A stretch of DNA of 64,000 nucleotides from Mucor racemosus (lineage: Eukaryota > Mucoromycota > Mucoromycetes > Mucorales > Mucoraceae), in the NCBI GenBank assembly GCA_027405735.1, contig JAPEHQ010000023.1:434001-498000 (forward strand), written 5' to 3'. This document shows positions 12,230 through 25,847 of this stretch, piece after piece; the first letter of the stretch is position 1; each line of letters begins with the position of its first letter. The notes under the pieces are model-generated. The model was not told the origin of the DNA. It did not search any database and worked only from the letters and a program-made list of their open reading frames with translations. The position numbers and the translations under genes are program-made.

Positions 12230-12821
12230 TGTGCTGAACTAGGTAGTATTTCCCCACATAATCAATCAAAAGCCATCTCATTTGAAATTATGCCATGCAA
12301 TTCAAATAAGAGATTATGAATATAAACCATAAATAACCAAGGATATTCTAATATATCACAGATATCAAGGGTATTCATAATGTGTAGTATTATAAATAAA
12401 AAAACCTAAAAGTTTCATGCGAATCAAATATAACAAGTAAAGGCTGTTCTGAACGCATGATTGACAGCTGAGGGTGAGAGAAACCAATTTAAGAGCACAA
12501 CTGCCAGGTAAATAATATCAATAACCAAATAATATAAATAGAGAAGTAGAAATAGCTGATTTATCGAGACTTTATAAATTAAAATCAACGTAAAAAGTAC
12601 CGTTTATTAGAATGAATTAAATATGGGTTTATATAGTTATTGGAATTGTGTGATAAGATCTAGTGGACAGGGATCCATTAGATGTGACAATAGATATTAT
12701 TATTAATGTGTATGAATATAACAATAGCATTTTATTGTAGATTATCCATAATTAAATGAAGAAGAATTTAAACAGTATCTCTTTTAAAGCTTTTTTTATA
12801 GATTTTACCCTTTTTACTGCA
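12230..12821. mobile_element. Solo LTR, family A (592 bp, TSD ACTAT)
   Basis: Insertion in the right palindrome arm only. The uninterrupted allele is present in the left arm (about 7190-7210) and reads ctgttACTATaataa. In the right arm the 5 bases ACTAT are duplicated at 12225-12229 and 12822-12826 around a 592-bp unit with TG..CA ends (TGTGCTGAAC ... TTTACTGCA). The empty site together with the 5-bp duplication makes an LTR insertion followed by internal deletion the simplest reading. The orientation of the parent element cannot be told. No second copy was noticed in the window. Confidence 0.85.
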
Positions 12822-13689
12822 ACTATAATAGAAACATAAAATTTTCTACTCGAAAAACTGTCTGTCATATCATACATTCATTAAAAATTGCAAAAGCGAG
12901 CCCGCAGAGCGGCGCCGTAATTGAGCATCATAGCAAGATCGAACGGCTAAGTCTGTTAGACCTTAAACTATGGTATATATTTAAGTTTTAAATAAAAATG
13001 CGTTTTTTTTAAACTTTTCTCATGTTTAAACACGTACGGTCTGAAAATTCAGTTTTTGTAGCGGACATTTTCGGGGATCATTTTATCCTTACCAACACTC
13101 ATGGTTTTCGTCAAAAAACAGAAAAATCAAATTTTAATACCAAAATCAACGTTTAAATATACTACATTGTGAGAGAAAATTGTAGCCATAGCTAATACGC
13201 GTTTTATAAAAGCTTAATATTAAATGTTAATTAATGAAACCTCGTACTTTTGCCCCCAAAACGGTTTTTTGATTAAAGGATTTTCATGTAATATTTTACA
13301 ATAAAAATGTTTGTTGTTTTTTCTTGAGCAAATAGAGCGCTAAATTCTGTACATGTGTATATTTTTATTTTTGCATTTGGTAGTATAATTAACTCTAGAT
13401 TTGCAAAATCAGAAAAAAAAAATTAAAAAATGTCAAAATTGATGATCTGGACAAATATAATTTTCTAAATTAATCTTCCGCTTATAAGCCTTGTAAATCT
13501 TAAAAATAAGAGATTTTATAATACTTGAGTACTTTTTCAAGGATTTATGATGCTGTACCCACTTGATTCAAGCCTATTGCTGTAAATAATTATACATGTT
13601 AATATTGTGTGGTAGTTTATTTGATGATAAAATAGTCTTACTTTATAATTATTGTGCTAGAGGTAATTTACATTAAGTTTTATTCTTAC

Positions 13690-13800
13690 CTCTCCAATAT
13701 TATAAACATAAACATGGCCATCGCTGGAACTTATTGCCACCTTTTTATCCTCTTTGTCTCAAGCCAATTTATTCAATGCTTTACCAGAACAAACTTACTT
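13690..13800 (-). pseudogene. Captured WD40 exon relic (second exon only)
   Basis: Minus-strand copy of the second WD40 exon (SGKALNKLA, then GHVYVYN-like) ending at a GTAAG donor at 13689. The intron and first exon that follow in copies 3 and 4 are missing, because foldback-family sequence starts at about 13829. Broken by a stop in the DKE region. Confidence 0.5.
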
Positions 13801-13828
13801 TTGACCGATAAAAATTGATTTATTAGTA

Positions 13829-14075
13829 AAATTTTTTTCTTGACGTTATTTAGTGAAAAAAAGATTAATGCAGGAATGAAAAGTGAGACTCAGTTTTCAA
13901 GGAAAAAACAGTAGATTTTATGTGTTTTGAGTCTTGCATGATATATAAAATAAATTTAGGAACAGGTAACATAATGCGACTAATTTATATCTATCGACCA
14001 GCGCCTAATGTGTATCTTAGAAAGTGCTTAGTATGAAGTTAACTATAGAAAAGAGAGTGCTCTCTGATTCTGAAG
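13829..14075 (+). repeat. Foldback (FB) family 3' end fragment
   Basis: About 245 bp matching the terminal part of the FB family (compare 3390-3600 and 56030-56280), ending near 'ctctgattctgaag', the family terminus. It abuts the truncated CACTA-like copy 2, marking a rearrangement junction. Confidence 0.7.
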
Positions 14076-14464
14076 ATTGGATGCCTTAAAAAATGAGGTC
14101 TGTGAAATGAAATATGACAAGCACCTTAAGGTACTGAGCTTTCTTATTTATCAATTCTTTTCTATTTTCAAAGTATTTGATCCAGATTACAAAACACAGA
14201 AAAGATCTTATTACGCAATATATAGTCCAAAAATTAGAAAAACTTTTCATATCAAAAATTAGCTCGTAAATGTTGTTGTAAATCTATATATAATAATGAA
14301 TTGCCAGCACTTGAAGATATAGATATAAACATAGATATAGATAGAGATAGAGATTACTTGTTTTCAAGATTATTATTTATAAAGAGAGGGGTTATTTTAC
14401 ATTAATAAAAAGTTAATATAACGATGGAGAGGATAATGACAGGGAGAATAGTAAATAAATTGAC
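14076..14464. other. Intergenic, 3' side of sulfhydrylase gene
   Basis: About 390 bp. It includes a GATATA/TAGAGA simple-repeat run at 14320-14355 (atagatata... tagagatag). The short plus-strand ORF at 14077-14262 has no recognisable content. The end should contain the 3' UTR of the minus-strand sulfhydrylase. Confidence 0.45.
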
Positions 14465-16647
<2,183 letters not shown>

Positions 16648-17478
16648 TCATGCACCTGAAAACGACGCCTGTTTGTGCAGGGATACTACAGAAGCTCTCC
16701 TTTGAATCATTAACCTGGGCGAAGATTTAATCTTTCGTAATGTTCTAACGAGCCCTTTTTTTTCTGTTGTATTTGAGCAAGAAGAAGAATTGCCACCTGT
16801 GTTGTTACTATTTGATGACCAAAAATTCATTGGTATTCTTCTTTTTAAACCACTAGTCAAACTCTTTTTTCTTTTTATGATGCACTCTTCATTATAGGAT
16901 GGAGGAGGAGATGATATAATAGATTCATCTATTACAGCAGGAGAAGAGCTAGATAAGGCGTACATTTCTTCTTGCTGTTCCATTTCAAAGGACATATCTG
17001 TGTGCATAAAAGATGAATCAAATGCGTGCATCGATTCATGATAAGGTGGAACTTGTTGTTGCTGTTGCTGTTGCTTGTATTGTTGGTTTGGTACAGGATT
17101 AAAATCCGTTATAGAACGAACTCTTACTATAGTTATATCTTTGAAACATTCTTCATCTAACGGTATCGAAGGCTGTTGCTGTATTTTTCTAGTTGGATAT
17201 TGTTCATTTTCTAAATTATGAGATTTACGTTTAAAGTACTCAGAAAAGAAGCTTGTTGTTGTTTTTGTGTATTCAGGCTCATATTCATGTATTTCTGGAG
17301 GATCTTCAGAAAATGTAACTCTTTTCCGATTTATTTTGTTTTGATCTTCACAATGTTGATATTGTTGTTGACTAGCCCATAAAATCTTGTGATAAAATTC
17401 AACAACATTAAATTTTTCTCTTTCCAAACAATCGCTGGGCCATGCATTCAAATCTTGTTTCTCTTGAATATCAATCAT
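16648..17478 (-). CDS. Low-complexity protein with PP1-docking-like RVTF motif
   Basis: Single-exon ORF of 276 aa with no family I can name. Near residue 52 it has RKRVTFSEDPPEIHEYEPEY. RVTF fits the RVxF consensus for docking to protein phosphatase 1, and the acidic/proline context after it is like that of fungal PP1 regulators. The middle is Q- and P-rich (seven-Q run; PPPSYNE resembles a PPxY WW-domain ligand), with a Ser/Asn-rich stretch after it. The C-terminal 60 residues are basic and Ser-rich (KKSLTSGLKRR, RTLRKIKSSPR, RRASVVSLHK), with several RxxS sites that could be kinase targets. No signal peptide or membrane segment. ATG 17478 is the only good start, and a real gene is supported by length and ordered composition. 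The function is inference. Confidence 0.7.
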   Translation of the reverse strand: MIDIQEKQDLNAWPSDCLEREKFNVVEFYHKILWASQQQYQHCEDQNKINRKRVTFSEDPPEIHEYEPEYTKTTTSFFSEYFKRKSHNLENEQYPTRKIQQQPSIPLDEECFKDITIVRVRSITDFNPVPNQQYKQQQQQQQVPPYHESMHAFDSSFMHTDMSFEMEQQEEMYALSSSSPAVIDESIISSPPPSYNEECIIKRKKSLTSGLKRRIPMNFWSSNSNNTGGNSSSCSNTTEKKGLVRTLRKIKSSPRLMIQRRASVVSLHKQASFSGA

Positions 17479-20137
17479 AATTGATAGGATAATCTAGATG
17501 TGATAGATTAGGGAAAAAAGAAAAAGGAAAAAGAGAAGGGGGGAGGGAGCAAGAAAGAGGAAATATATACATGCAAGGAAATAGCATATAAAAATACAAA
17601 TAATTTAAAAGCTTGATTTGTTTTACTACTTCATTCCAGTCAACCAAGTCAAATAACTAAATCCATCATGCAGCAGGTAGTTTCTATAAAAACACACGTA
17701 CTGAACCATTTATAGAACTTGCGATCCTGGAAAACGGAGGAAAATCAAAATCAAGACGAGCTGAAAGCGAGCCTGAACAGTTTGCTTTAATCCAGTTACA
17801 TTTAATCTTTAGTAATATATTCATTTCAAGGATTATTCCAGCATTCATGTAACATTATGATCGCTGCAATTTACTTTGTTTCGGAAATTAGTGTGTCTCA
17901 ATCATTAAATTCTCGATAAAAGTTTTCAAGACAGCATGCAGATGTTATTTAACGTCATTTGAAAGAAATTTTTCTGATAGTAAATGCTCCAAGTGAGAAA
18001 ACCCCCTTCAAAATACGGCCAATCATCAACAAAATCCAACAGAACACTGCTACAGCATGCAAGGTGAGATTATTTTATAATATATCTTTCAATGCTTATT
18101 TTTCAATTGCACCCGCCTCTTTGGTATGCCCTCCACTCTTACCGTACATGGATCAATCAATAAGCAAACTCTTTAGACCTTAGGCGAAGTGACAAAAGTA
18201 GTTTCTCGTAACTAGACGACAGCTTTTCTTAGCTATCCAACAGCATCTCGTAGCTAGCCGATAAGATTTTTTGACTTGCTGCCAGTTTCTCTTGAAGTAT
18301 CTTGATCAAATGTTCATAAACACAAGATAATCAATAAAAATAGCATTAACATAACAACTCCAAGAAAAGAATAGCCAGATGTATTTTATTAACCGTTGGG
18401 TAAGCCTGAAAACAAAAAAAAAGTTAGAGAAAAACCACGGAAAACTTATGTTAGACAGCTTCAAAGCAGCACAAAAACAATACTAAACAATAGATGAGAA
18501 TCTTGGAAATTTTTTAACACTATATTTGCATAAGTTGCATAAGTTTTTGTAGTTTTGAAACTAACATGAGATTATTGGCGACTTTTTCCAAGTTTTCAGG
18601 AAAAACTATTTTTTAAAAATCGGAGCGTGCGTCAACTAAGCATGTTACAGACAAAATTTGGTATCATACGAAAGGTGAGAAGCAGGAAATTGACTTCAAA
18701 CTTGAGAATTGTATTTACTACGCTTATTGAAGTATTTGCATCCCCTTGAAGTTGAACTTTCAACACAAAAACTTCAAAATGTTTGTTTTTTCAAGCTCTG
18801 AGTCTCAAACCCTGCTTTATTTATTTATAATGCAGCATTTATTTGTTTCTAAATCCATTATGAGAGAAGGTGCACCTCCAGGAGTGATTCTTTTGCACAA
18901 TCCAAGTAGTTATTATAATAAAATGAATTATTTTCATATTTTTTACAAGTCGTTCTGTCCCTATTATATCACGATTTAATGACTGTTAGTACATGATTGA
19001 TGATAATATGTATATTCAAAATCTCATTTAGTCTTGAATAAAAAGTAAGAAATGTGCTTGAATGTCTTGGTATTAGGCAGCAATTCTGACTCGAGAAAGA
19101 TAGCAACCCCAAATGTCACGTTTTAAAAACATCAAAAATGGTGAACACGCGAAAAATATCGCACTTCACTACACTAAATCGCAAAAAGCTATGGAAAGTA
19201 TACCCCCAATTTCTCATTGAATGCCAGAAGCAAAAGATTACAAAAGAAAGAATCGCAAGTAGAAGAATTACAAGAAGAAGAATTACAAGAAGAAGAATTT
19301 CAAAATGTTATGCTAAAGCAACAAACTAGTACATCAAACACTTCTTCAAATTTAACAAGTTATACAAAAGGATGGAAAATCATATACTCGTTCTGCGAAT
19401 GAGACATCTGTTTATGCCAACAAATATTGTGTGCTTGTAAACACTGATGCTTCTCACAAAAGCCGAGACTCGTTATCATCACTGGCTATTGGCATCTCTG
19501 GTTTGGCAGCCGTTTTGTTTGGTCAACCATTGCGAGTATTTAATCCCAAACGAAACATCAGTTCTTCAAATACTGATATCAACACTTCTGCCTCAGTTTT
19601 CCTCAAAAGAGACATTATTGGTCATGCTTCCACTAGTCATAGTGTTAGTAATACCTGTCGCGGTAATTATACAACTACATAATTTATCTAGTTTAACTCA
19701 TATATCTTCTTTTAATTTGAATTTCATCATAATAATTCAGGCTAGATTCATGATAAGTGAATTATGTAATACGATTAACAAATTTCCTTTTTTATTGACT
19801 ACCAGTTAATTTACTGTTACAGTATTAAAGCTTATGATGGGTGGGAAGTAGACAGTCTGCACCTTTTCGTGATTACATCCATGAGTAAAAACTAATTGTT
19901 TTAAAACCAGGGGGACTGGATAATGTATTTTTGTAAATTCATATTTGAACACTTGAATGCTTTCCTCTTATTTTTTATGTGGTTGTAGTTTGCGCCTTTC
20001 TTCATAAGCATTTTAGTTATAGTTTGATGGGCCTTTTCATGATGTTTATAAATGAAAATTAGACCGACTGTTTGGAGCTCATGACAATTAAATGTCATTT
20101 CATGATTTCCATGGTTACGGTATTTAACGAGCATTGG
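17479..20137. other. Long intergenic stretch with weak ORFs
   Basis: About 2.7 kb between the RVTF gene and the WC-2-like gene. It contains short plus-strand ORFs at 17959-18183, 18746-18979, 19138-19329, 19217-19402 and 19431-19682 that I cannot assign. The 19.1-19.8 kb part has slightly more protein-like composition (a tandem agaagaattacaa run at 19258-19305 coding E/L/Q-rich repeats, then a Ser/Thr-rich ORF). It could be a decayed gene, but there is no family match or clean exon chain. Confidence 0.4.
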
Positions 20138-20189
20138 TGTTGAGCCGGGTTTTGCCAGCCAAATTTACTAATATAAGCTGGGCTCGATG
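20138..20189. repeat. 51-bp hairpin-ended repeat, copy 2
   Basis: Second copy of the element at 5207-5257, starting TGTTGAGCCGGG and ending GCTGGGCTCGATG. The left flank ATTGG and about 50 internal bases are shared with copy 1. The inverted ends have one mismatch here. Confidence 0.6.
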
Positions 20190-21160
20190 ACATTCCTAGT
20201 TGCTATCTAGATTGTCGTTCAAGCATCATTCCCTACCACTTGTTGAAATAAGGTTTTATTTCATTGTGTATCAAGAATTATATTGGTTGCACAAAGACAC
20301 AAATACATGTTTGCCATCCCCCCTTGATCCCCTTTTTGTATATTTTCGCTTATTTTTTTTATTTGATAAATAATCTATTTTACCAAATAAATGAAAAACA
20401 TGCCTTCTCAAAAGTGTTATTCTTCTCTTTTATTATTTTGTAGATAATTAATAAACAATCGTAATTTTTTTTTTTTTTTTTGGATATTATATCACATTAA
20501 AAAAGACTGAATAAAAAATAAAAAAAAATTGACAATTGAGATCAACCACGGTATGAAGAAGTTTTCAATTACACAGAGAAAGGATATAAAGTTTAAATAT
20601 AAATGACGCCATTTTATAGTTTTCAATTGTATAAAATACACGTTATTCTTAGATTTGGATCATTCAAGGAGTGTGCTGTGCAAATTTACACACACACGGA
20701 ACATTTGTAGCTCCATAATGGCAAATAATATCATATACAATATGTTTACATATTTACGTCATGTATGACGTTGTACATGACAAACCCAAAACATTAAAGG
20801 GGAGTTCTCCTCTCTTTTGCTACTCAAAGATTGTACAATGACAGCATAGGTCAATCTTATTATGCTTATTGGTTGGCTCCCGATTCATTGGGAATCGTAC
20901 CTGAATAAGGAATTGAGCCATGCATCATAACCCTTATATTTTAAAGCAATCCTTCATATCTTTCTTTTTTTCTTTTTTCTTTAGCTTTCTTCAATTTTTT
21001 TAAAAAATAGCTGAATTTTCCCCACTATTCAAAATTTCAGCAATTTGCCAATTCAGGCTTAGTCTTTTACCAAAAAAGAAAGCTTATAAATATTTAAATT
21101 CATAACAAAGATTAGGCTTGCTTATAGATTCTGACATTTCATCGATACCCATTACGATTT
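20190..21160 (+). promoter_or_regulatory. Upstream region of the WC-2-like gene
   Basis: About 970 bp of AT-rich non-coding sequence with long poly-T (20467-20481) and a CT-rich run (20960-20985) shortly before the ATG. A promoter and 5' UTR are presumed here by position only. A GATA-type core (gataat, gatac) occurs but is not informative in such AT-rich DNA. Confidence 0.35.
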
Positions 21161-22037
21161 ATGATTACCATAGCAACGAATTTAATTGTACGTTCATCTT
21201 CACCCTCATCACCACTAACAATTGATCCAGTAACCAGAAATACTCATGTTTTTCATAATAGATTTAATACATCATATATTCCAATGCAACAACAACAGCA
21301 ACAACAACAGCAACAACAACAACAACAACATTATTACAACAGTTCTACTAGTAATAGGGATTTAGAACTATCTCATGTAAACGAGATGAGCAATATGACA
21401 TCTGTAGATGCCAATAATTTACTCTACAATCACGACCACAGTTTTAATTACAGCCAAGTAATGACCAATTATAGCAAAAATTGGTCTGAACGCATACTCC
21501 AAGACATTACAGGATTACTTCATGTATTATCACCTACTGGGAAAATATTATATTGTTCTCCATCATGTATAGAACTAACAGGATTTCAGCCTGAAGAATT
21601 AGTTGGAAGATCGTTGACCGATTTCATACACGTAGACGATCTTGATTTATTTATTCAGAATTTTCAATTGGCATTCAGCTCCTTGACACGCATCAAAATT
21701 CATTATCGACTAAGATGCAGTGATAGCTCATTTATATTATTAGAATCTATAGGTCATCCAAAGCAAGATGCGATTAATGAACCGCCTCAATACTTTTTTG
21801 CCGTTGCACAGCCATATTTATCTAAAAGTAATGGATTAATGGACTCATTCTTGGAGATGAAATTAGAGAATGAATGGTTAAAAAAACGCCTTGACGAGAT
21901 ATTAACCATGAATCATTCTCCACCCATTTCTGCTGTAGAACCACATTGTAATAATTTACAAATAAATGTACAGCAACCACAATATCAGTTAGAACAGCAA
22001 TATTCATTTTATAACAATCCATACAGTTCAAATGATC

Positions 22038-22084
<47 letters not shown>

Positions 22085-22649
22085 AACTATCTGCAACAAC
22101 GACAACAACAAATACATCAAATACAAATAAATCAATCATCACGTAGACCATCTAATTGTACTGTAATGATGGATGAGCAATGGAATTATTCTCCATCGGT
22201 AGCATCTTCATCTGATTTGATGAATGGATTTCAAACAGAAGAATCCACTGTAGCTGGTTTATCAACAATAAACACAACTACAGCAGCAACAAAAATTACT
22301 ACAACATCTTATTCATCATCTGATAGTAACTTGTTAACCACATCCGATGTAGTACGAAAAGATAAATGGAAACGAAGAGTACGTTGTATTTGTGCGTTTA
22401 TATATATTAAATGTCATTTTAAAAACCATATTTATTTAGAAAAAGCAAAAAAGCGTCGAATACCTTTGTACTGATTGCGGAACAACCTCCTCACCTGAAT
22501 GGCGAAAAGGCCCGCATGGACCTAAAACGTAACTAATAATATATACCATATATCTATTATATTAAACATCAGATTTCTCATGCAATATTTCATTTAGTTT
22601 ATGTAACGCGTGTGGTCTTCGTTGGGCAAAGAAAAACAAAAAGATTTAA
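21161..22649 (+). CDS. wc-2: White collar 2-like PAS/GATA transcription factor
   Basis: Light-signalling transcription factor that partners a WC-1-type flavin photoreceptor and binds GATA-like light-response elements in the nucleus. Three exons: 21161-22378, 22440-22528, 22598-22649 (452 aa). A single PAS domain spans about residues 108-220 ([32 protein letters not shown], then AVAQPYLS and a helical [15 protein letters not shown]), as in WC-2. There is no LOV flavin-binding NCRFLQ motif, so it should not sense light itself. The C-terminal GATA finger is CX2CX18CX2C with Cys416, 419, 438 and 441, split by the last two introns ([18 protein letters not shown] / [15 protein letters not shown]). 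Two glutamine tracts (14 and 16 Q) flank the PAS domain. In Mucorales, WC-2 genes are usually multi-copy (madB/wctB type); which paralogue this is cannot be told. Confidence 0.93.
21287..21328 (+). repeat. CAA/CAG tract, 14 Gln codons
   Basis: Trinucleotide tract in exon 1 of the WC-2-like gene (residues 43-56). It mixes CAA and CAG, which limits slippage. Confidence 0.95.
22037..22084 (+). repeat. Pure CAA tract, 16 Gln codons
   Basis: Sixteen uninterrupted CAA codons (residues 293-308) between the PAS helix and the GATA finger. A pure tract is prone to length change. The antisense poly-Val ORF opposite it is an artefact. Confidence 0.95.
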
Positions 22650-22959
22650 ATATGAACTGAAACGATGAAAGTATATATCTACGAGTTTAATAACCTTTCG
22701 TGGAGCTCAATATGATGATGATAATTCAATATGATACCCCCCCCTTTTTTTTCCTAGTTGATTTTAAATGTAAAATTTCTCCCCCTTTTAAAACTATGAA
22801 TACTGTTATTCACAAACTGAATTAATGATATAATATGAATACATGTATCGTAATTTTTATTTTAATCCAAAATGTCTCATAACATTATATATAATAAATT
22901 ATAAAGTTTGTTGTTTTTCATTTATTTATTTATTTTTCTTTTAAATACAAATATCGTAC
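22650..22959 (+). promoter_or_regulatory. WC-2 3' region and cyclin promoter
   Basis: 310 bp between tandem plus-strand genes. It contains a C7-T run (22735-22755) and a second pyrimidine stretch (22780-22790), and TATA-like sequence at 22885-22900 upstream of the cyclin ATG. No ORF seen. Confidence 0.4.
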
Positions 22960-23799
22960 ATGGATGAAACCATACTGAAGGACGTTCAGAATTTGATCCG
23001 TAGACCGGTCAGTTCTGAATTATTAGCTTTTGTAGCTGAACAAGCAGCATTAGTAATTCCTTGTTGTAACACAGCAATTACAACAACAACTGCAGCAGGT
23101 GTATTGCCTCCATTGCATTCTTTTATAGGCTTTTTGGTTAAAAGATCCTCTGTTCGTACTGGTACACTTTTGGGCTGTTTGGTATTTTTACATAGACTAC
23201 AACAGTCTTTACACAACATTGCAAAAGGGATGCCATGCACATCACATCGTATATTTCTGGCTACACTTATAGTTACTTCAAAGGCATTACATGATACATC
23301 ACCAAAGAACAAACATTGGGCCAAATATGCAGCTTATTTTACGCTATCAGAAATTAATTTAATGGAAAAGCAATTATTGTCATTGATGGTAAATATCATA
23401 TATATATTTTACTAATATTAAAAAAAAAAAAAGTTAAACTTTATTAATATGTGCTATTAGAACTATCATATTTTGATTTCTCCTGCAGATTTGTCTAATG
23501 CATATTACCGATTTAAGAAATACACGGATCCTCCAATGCTGGACATTGTTATAACTAAACCCGTGGCAGTGCTGACAACTATTCAAAATAATGCAAATGA
23601 AGCTGATATTCCAACTTATGCAGCAGCAACAATTTACTCGAACCAATTATCATTATCAAACAGTTCATTATCATCTTCATCATCATCTGAATCTGATTCG
23701 TCTATTTCGACAATAGATGATTCAACTACAACTGAATCTTATTATTACAAAATTCCACCTGAAGCTCATGTTAGAAATAGGAAGAATTTTCAAGTTTAA
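22960..23799 (+). CDS. PCL-type (Pho85-like) cyclin
   Basis: Cyclin of the fungal PCL1/2 group, an activating partner of a Pho85/CDK5-type kinase in cell-cycle and morphogenesis control. Two exons: 22960-23388 and 23461-23799 (255 aa). The cyclin box covers about residues 50-165 and shows LHSFIGFLVKRSSVRTGTL, PCTSHRIFLATLIVTSKALHD, SPKNKHWAKYA and LSEINLMEKQLLSLM, the set typical of PCL cyclins. The acceptor at 23459-23460 was chosen because it continues the fold (MNYHILISPADLSNAYYRF). The later CAG at 23486-23488 gives an early stop. The C-terminal 60 residues are Ser-rich with acidic residues and possible phosphodegron character (inference). Confidence 0.9.
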
Positions 23800-25847
23800 C
23801 AAAAAAAAAACCGCTTTTATACATGTTGATCATAAATAAAGAATTGTTTTATTAATCTTAACTAAATGCAATGCAAAGCAAATGCAATTATATTATTGAA
23901 TATTCAACCAAATAGACACTAAAAAATCATCATTTTTTGCCACAGTAAAAAGGGTGTTTCGTTGACATGTATAGTTACACAAGATAAACAACGGATATTT
24001 TCCATTATCAATGATGGTAAGAATGATGGCGATTAGAACAAGAAAACTAGGTTCTCCTTGCATTGGTTTATGGAACAAAATACCTTCAGATCGAGAGGAT
24101 AAATAGGATGAATTGTTGATCGATGAAAAAAAAAATAAGGTGCAATGCATAAGCATCATGTGTGTGTATGTGTGTTTTTTTTTAATCTGTACAAATCAAG
24201 CAGTGGTAACACGGATCAATACATAATTTCATTACATTCAAAATGAAATCATTAAAGTACCTTTTAGTAAGCAAATCAGGGCGGTATGTTTTCATAACTA
24301 TTTTCTTCATGTCCAGATAAACCACTTCTTTAAAGGTTACTATCAAGTACTAATCGAAATGTAGTAAAAAAGAAAGTAATACAGTGCTTCTGTTCTCAAT
24401 TGTCCAAACTTACTCAAAAGAATGGGTACTGTTTTCAAACATTTAGTATACTGAAAGCCGACGCGCTGTAATTATCCTTACCGCGGTATAAATGTCAAGT
24501 ATTTATTTAGTCGATTTGTCTCTCCCTTATTTTATGGTAAATCTGAGAAATAATAGATGTATTAGATTACTTTTTTAAGGTTTCTGATTGCGGTTGTAAT
24601 TTATTATTGTGTAAACAACTCCACTTTAAAAGTCTAGACATATATACCACAGTAGGACAAATACTTTATACTTGCTTAAATGCTCTTTTGACATTCCACA
24701 CCTAATAATTCGATTGGAATCTCTAAAAAACGGTGATATTTTACCTTATACCCACTACCAGCCAGAATACATAACGGTGTTTAAATTCGATAATGGCATT
24801 CGGGCTATACAGGATCAAAAAAATGACAATTTGAAAACTTTGAGGGTTTTTTTAAACATTTTTCTGAAAACTCTCTAGTAACCATACGTAGCTTATTAAT
24901 TGAGTAACGTATGATTTGTTTTCGCCAATCGAATGATACTATTTATGGTTAACATTTTCTCACAAAGTTTTATGTTATCTACATTAGAAGAAAATATCGT
25001 TTTTCCGCAAAAAATCAAAAAAACTAGCATGAACAGGGTACCGCAAACACTTTAGAAGGAAAGAGTAAACTTTTGCGATCATTTTGTACTAATATATGCT
25101 TTAGTAAAAATTCGCGTTTTTCGGGTAAAAAATGTAATTTTCATGAAATCGAAGATTTTTGCTTATAATACCTCATCTAAAATGTGTGAAAAATGGTTGA
25201 AAAATTATGATAAAAAAAAATTCCAAAAATGCCTTGCTTAGTATCTATTGAACAAAAGCAATCGTTTGGTGTGGTTCTGACCATCAAGGGATGCTTATAC
25301 CCCTAGAAATGCGCTGTTTTAAGTACCTAAAATATGCCATTTTGGTGAAACAACGACCATTCCTGAGATGATTTCAATTCAAAGTAAAGATAAAAAGTGC
25401 ACTTTTTACATTGGATCAAGTACCTGTGTTCCTGGGCTTTCAGATTAAGGGGGGAGGGGAGGGGGGGGGGGAGTATTTCTGGGTTAAGATCGAATTCAAA
25501 AGATTGCTAAATAGCTCCTTGCATTTACAGTCTGTTAACACAGGTGAGACCTCAACCTGTAAAGGATTTTTTCGACCTCTCTTTTCAACATATTTTGCAA
25601 GTTGATGACTGGAATACAGTAGTTCAATTGTAACTTTACACACCTTTTATTTTTGCTTGCTCATTTTTTTACAGCAGTAAACCACAAAAGAGATATTACG
25701 ACAGTAGTTTTATTTGATGATATTTTTTTATTTTTCAAGTTTTGTGTTTAAATACAAAAGAGTAGTATAATGATTGTTGTAATAACATAAATATACCAAA
25801 TCAAATCAGATTACTTAAAAATCCACAGGTATACAAGTAAGCTATAT
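23800..25847. other. Intergenic between convergent genes
   Basis: About 2 kb between the 3' ends of the cyclin (plus) and Pcs1-like (minus) genes. It holds a GT-rich microsatellite (24158-24175) and a long AT-rich stretch with no gene or matching repeat that I could recognise. A guanine-rich block at 25449-25471 stands out. Confidence 0.5.
25449..25471 (+). repeat. Guanine-run block G6-A-G4-A-G11
   Basis: Twenty-three bases containing 21 G on the plus strand, in a window that is otherwise strongly AT-rich. Runs of 6, 4 and 11 G separated by single A could fold as a G-quadruplex. The run length could also be an assembly uncertainty. Confidence 0.9.

Larger units (their letters stand above)
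10197..13828 (+). mobile_element. CACTA-ended transposon copy 2 (far end truncated)
   Basis: Mirror partner of copy 1. It begins CACTACGGCCGACC at 10197, preceded by GTA as at 34924-34926, and carries GTGCCCA-type subterminal repeats. It contains module 1 (about 10382-11122), a unique segment (about 11123-12228), a 592-bp solo LTR (12230-12821), module 2 (about 12827-13690) and the WD40 exon relic. It then stops abruptly at 13828, where foldback-family sequence begins. Copy 4 at 34927 lacks module 1 and joins directly across that point, so module 1 is an internal duplication or insertion. No transposase ORF is seen. Confidence 0.65.

Noticed and set aside
19138..19809. Possible gene from several overlapping plus-strand ORFs
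   Set aside because: No frame gives a recognisable domain and no convincing intron chain links them; part is a simple tandem repeat.
21822..22151. Antisense ORF with a long valine run
   Set aside because: Complement of the CAA tract in the WC-2-like exon.
23461..23490. Alternative CAG acceptor at 23486-23488 for the cyclin intron
   Set aside because: It puts exon 2 in a frame that stops after about 20 codons; the TTAG acceptor ending at 23460 continues the cyclin fold.
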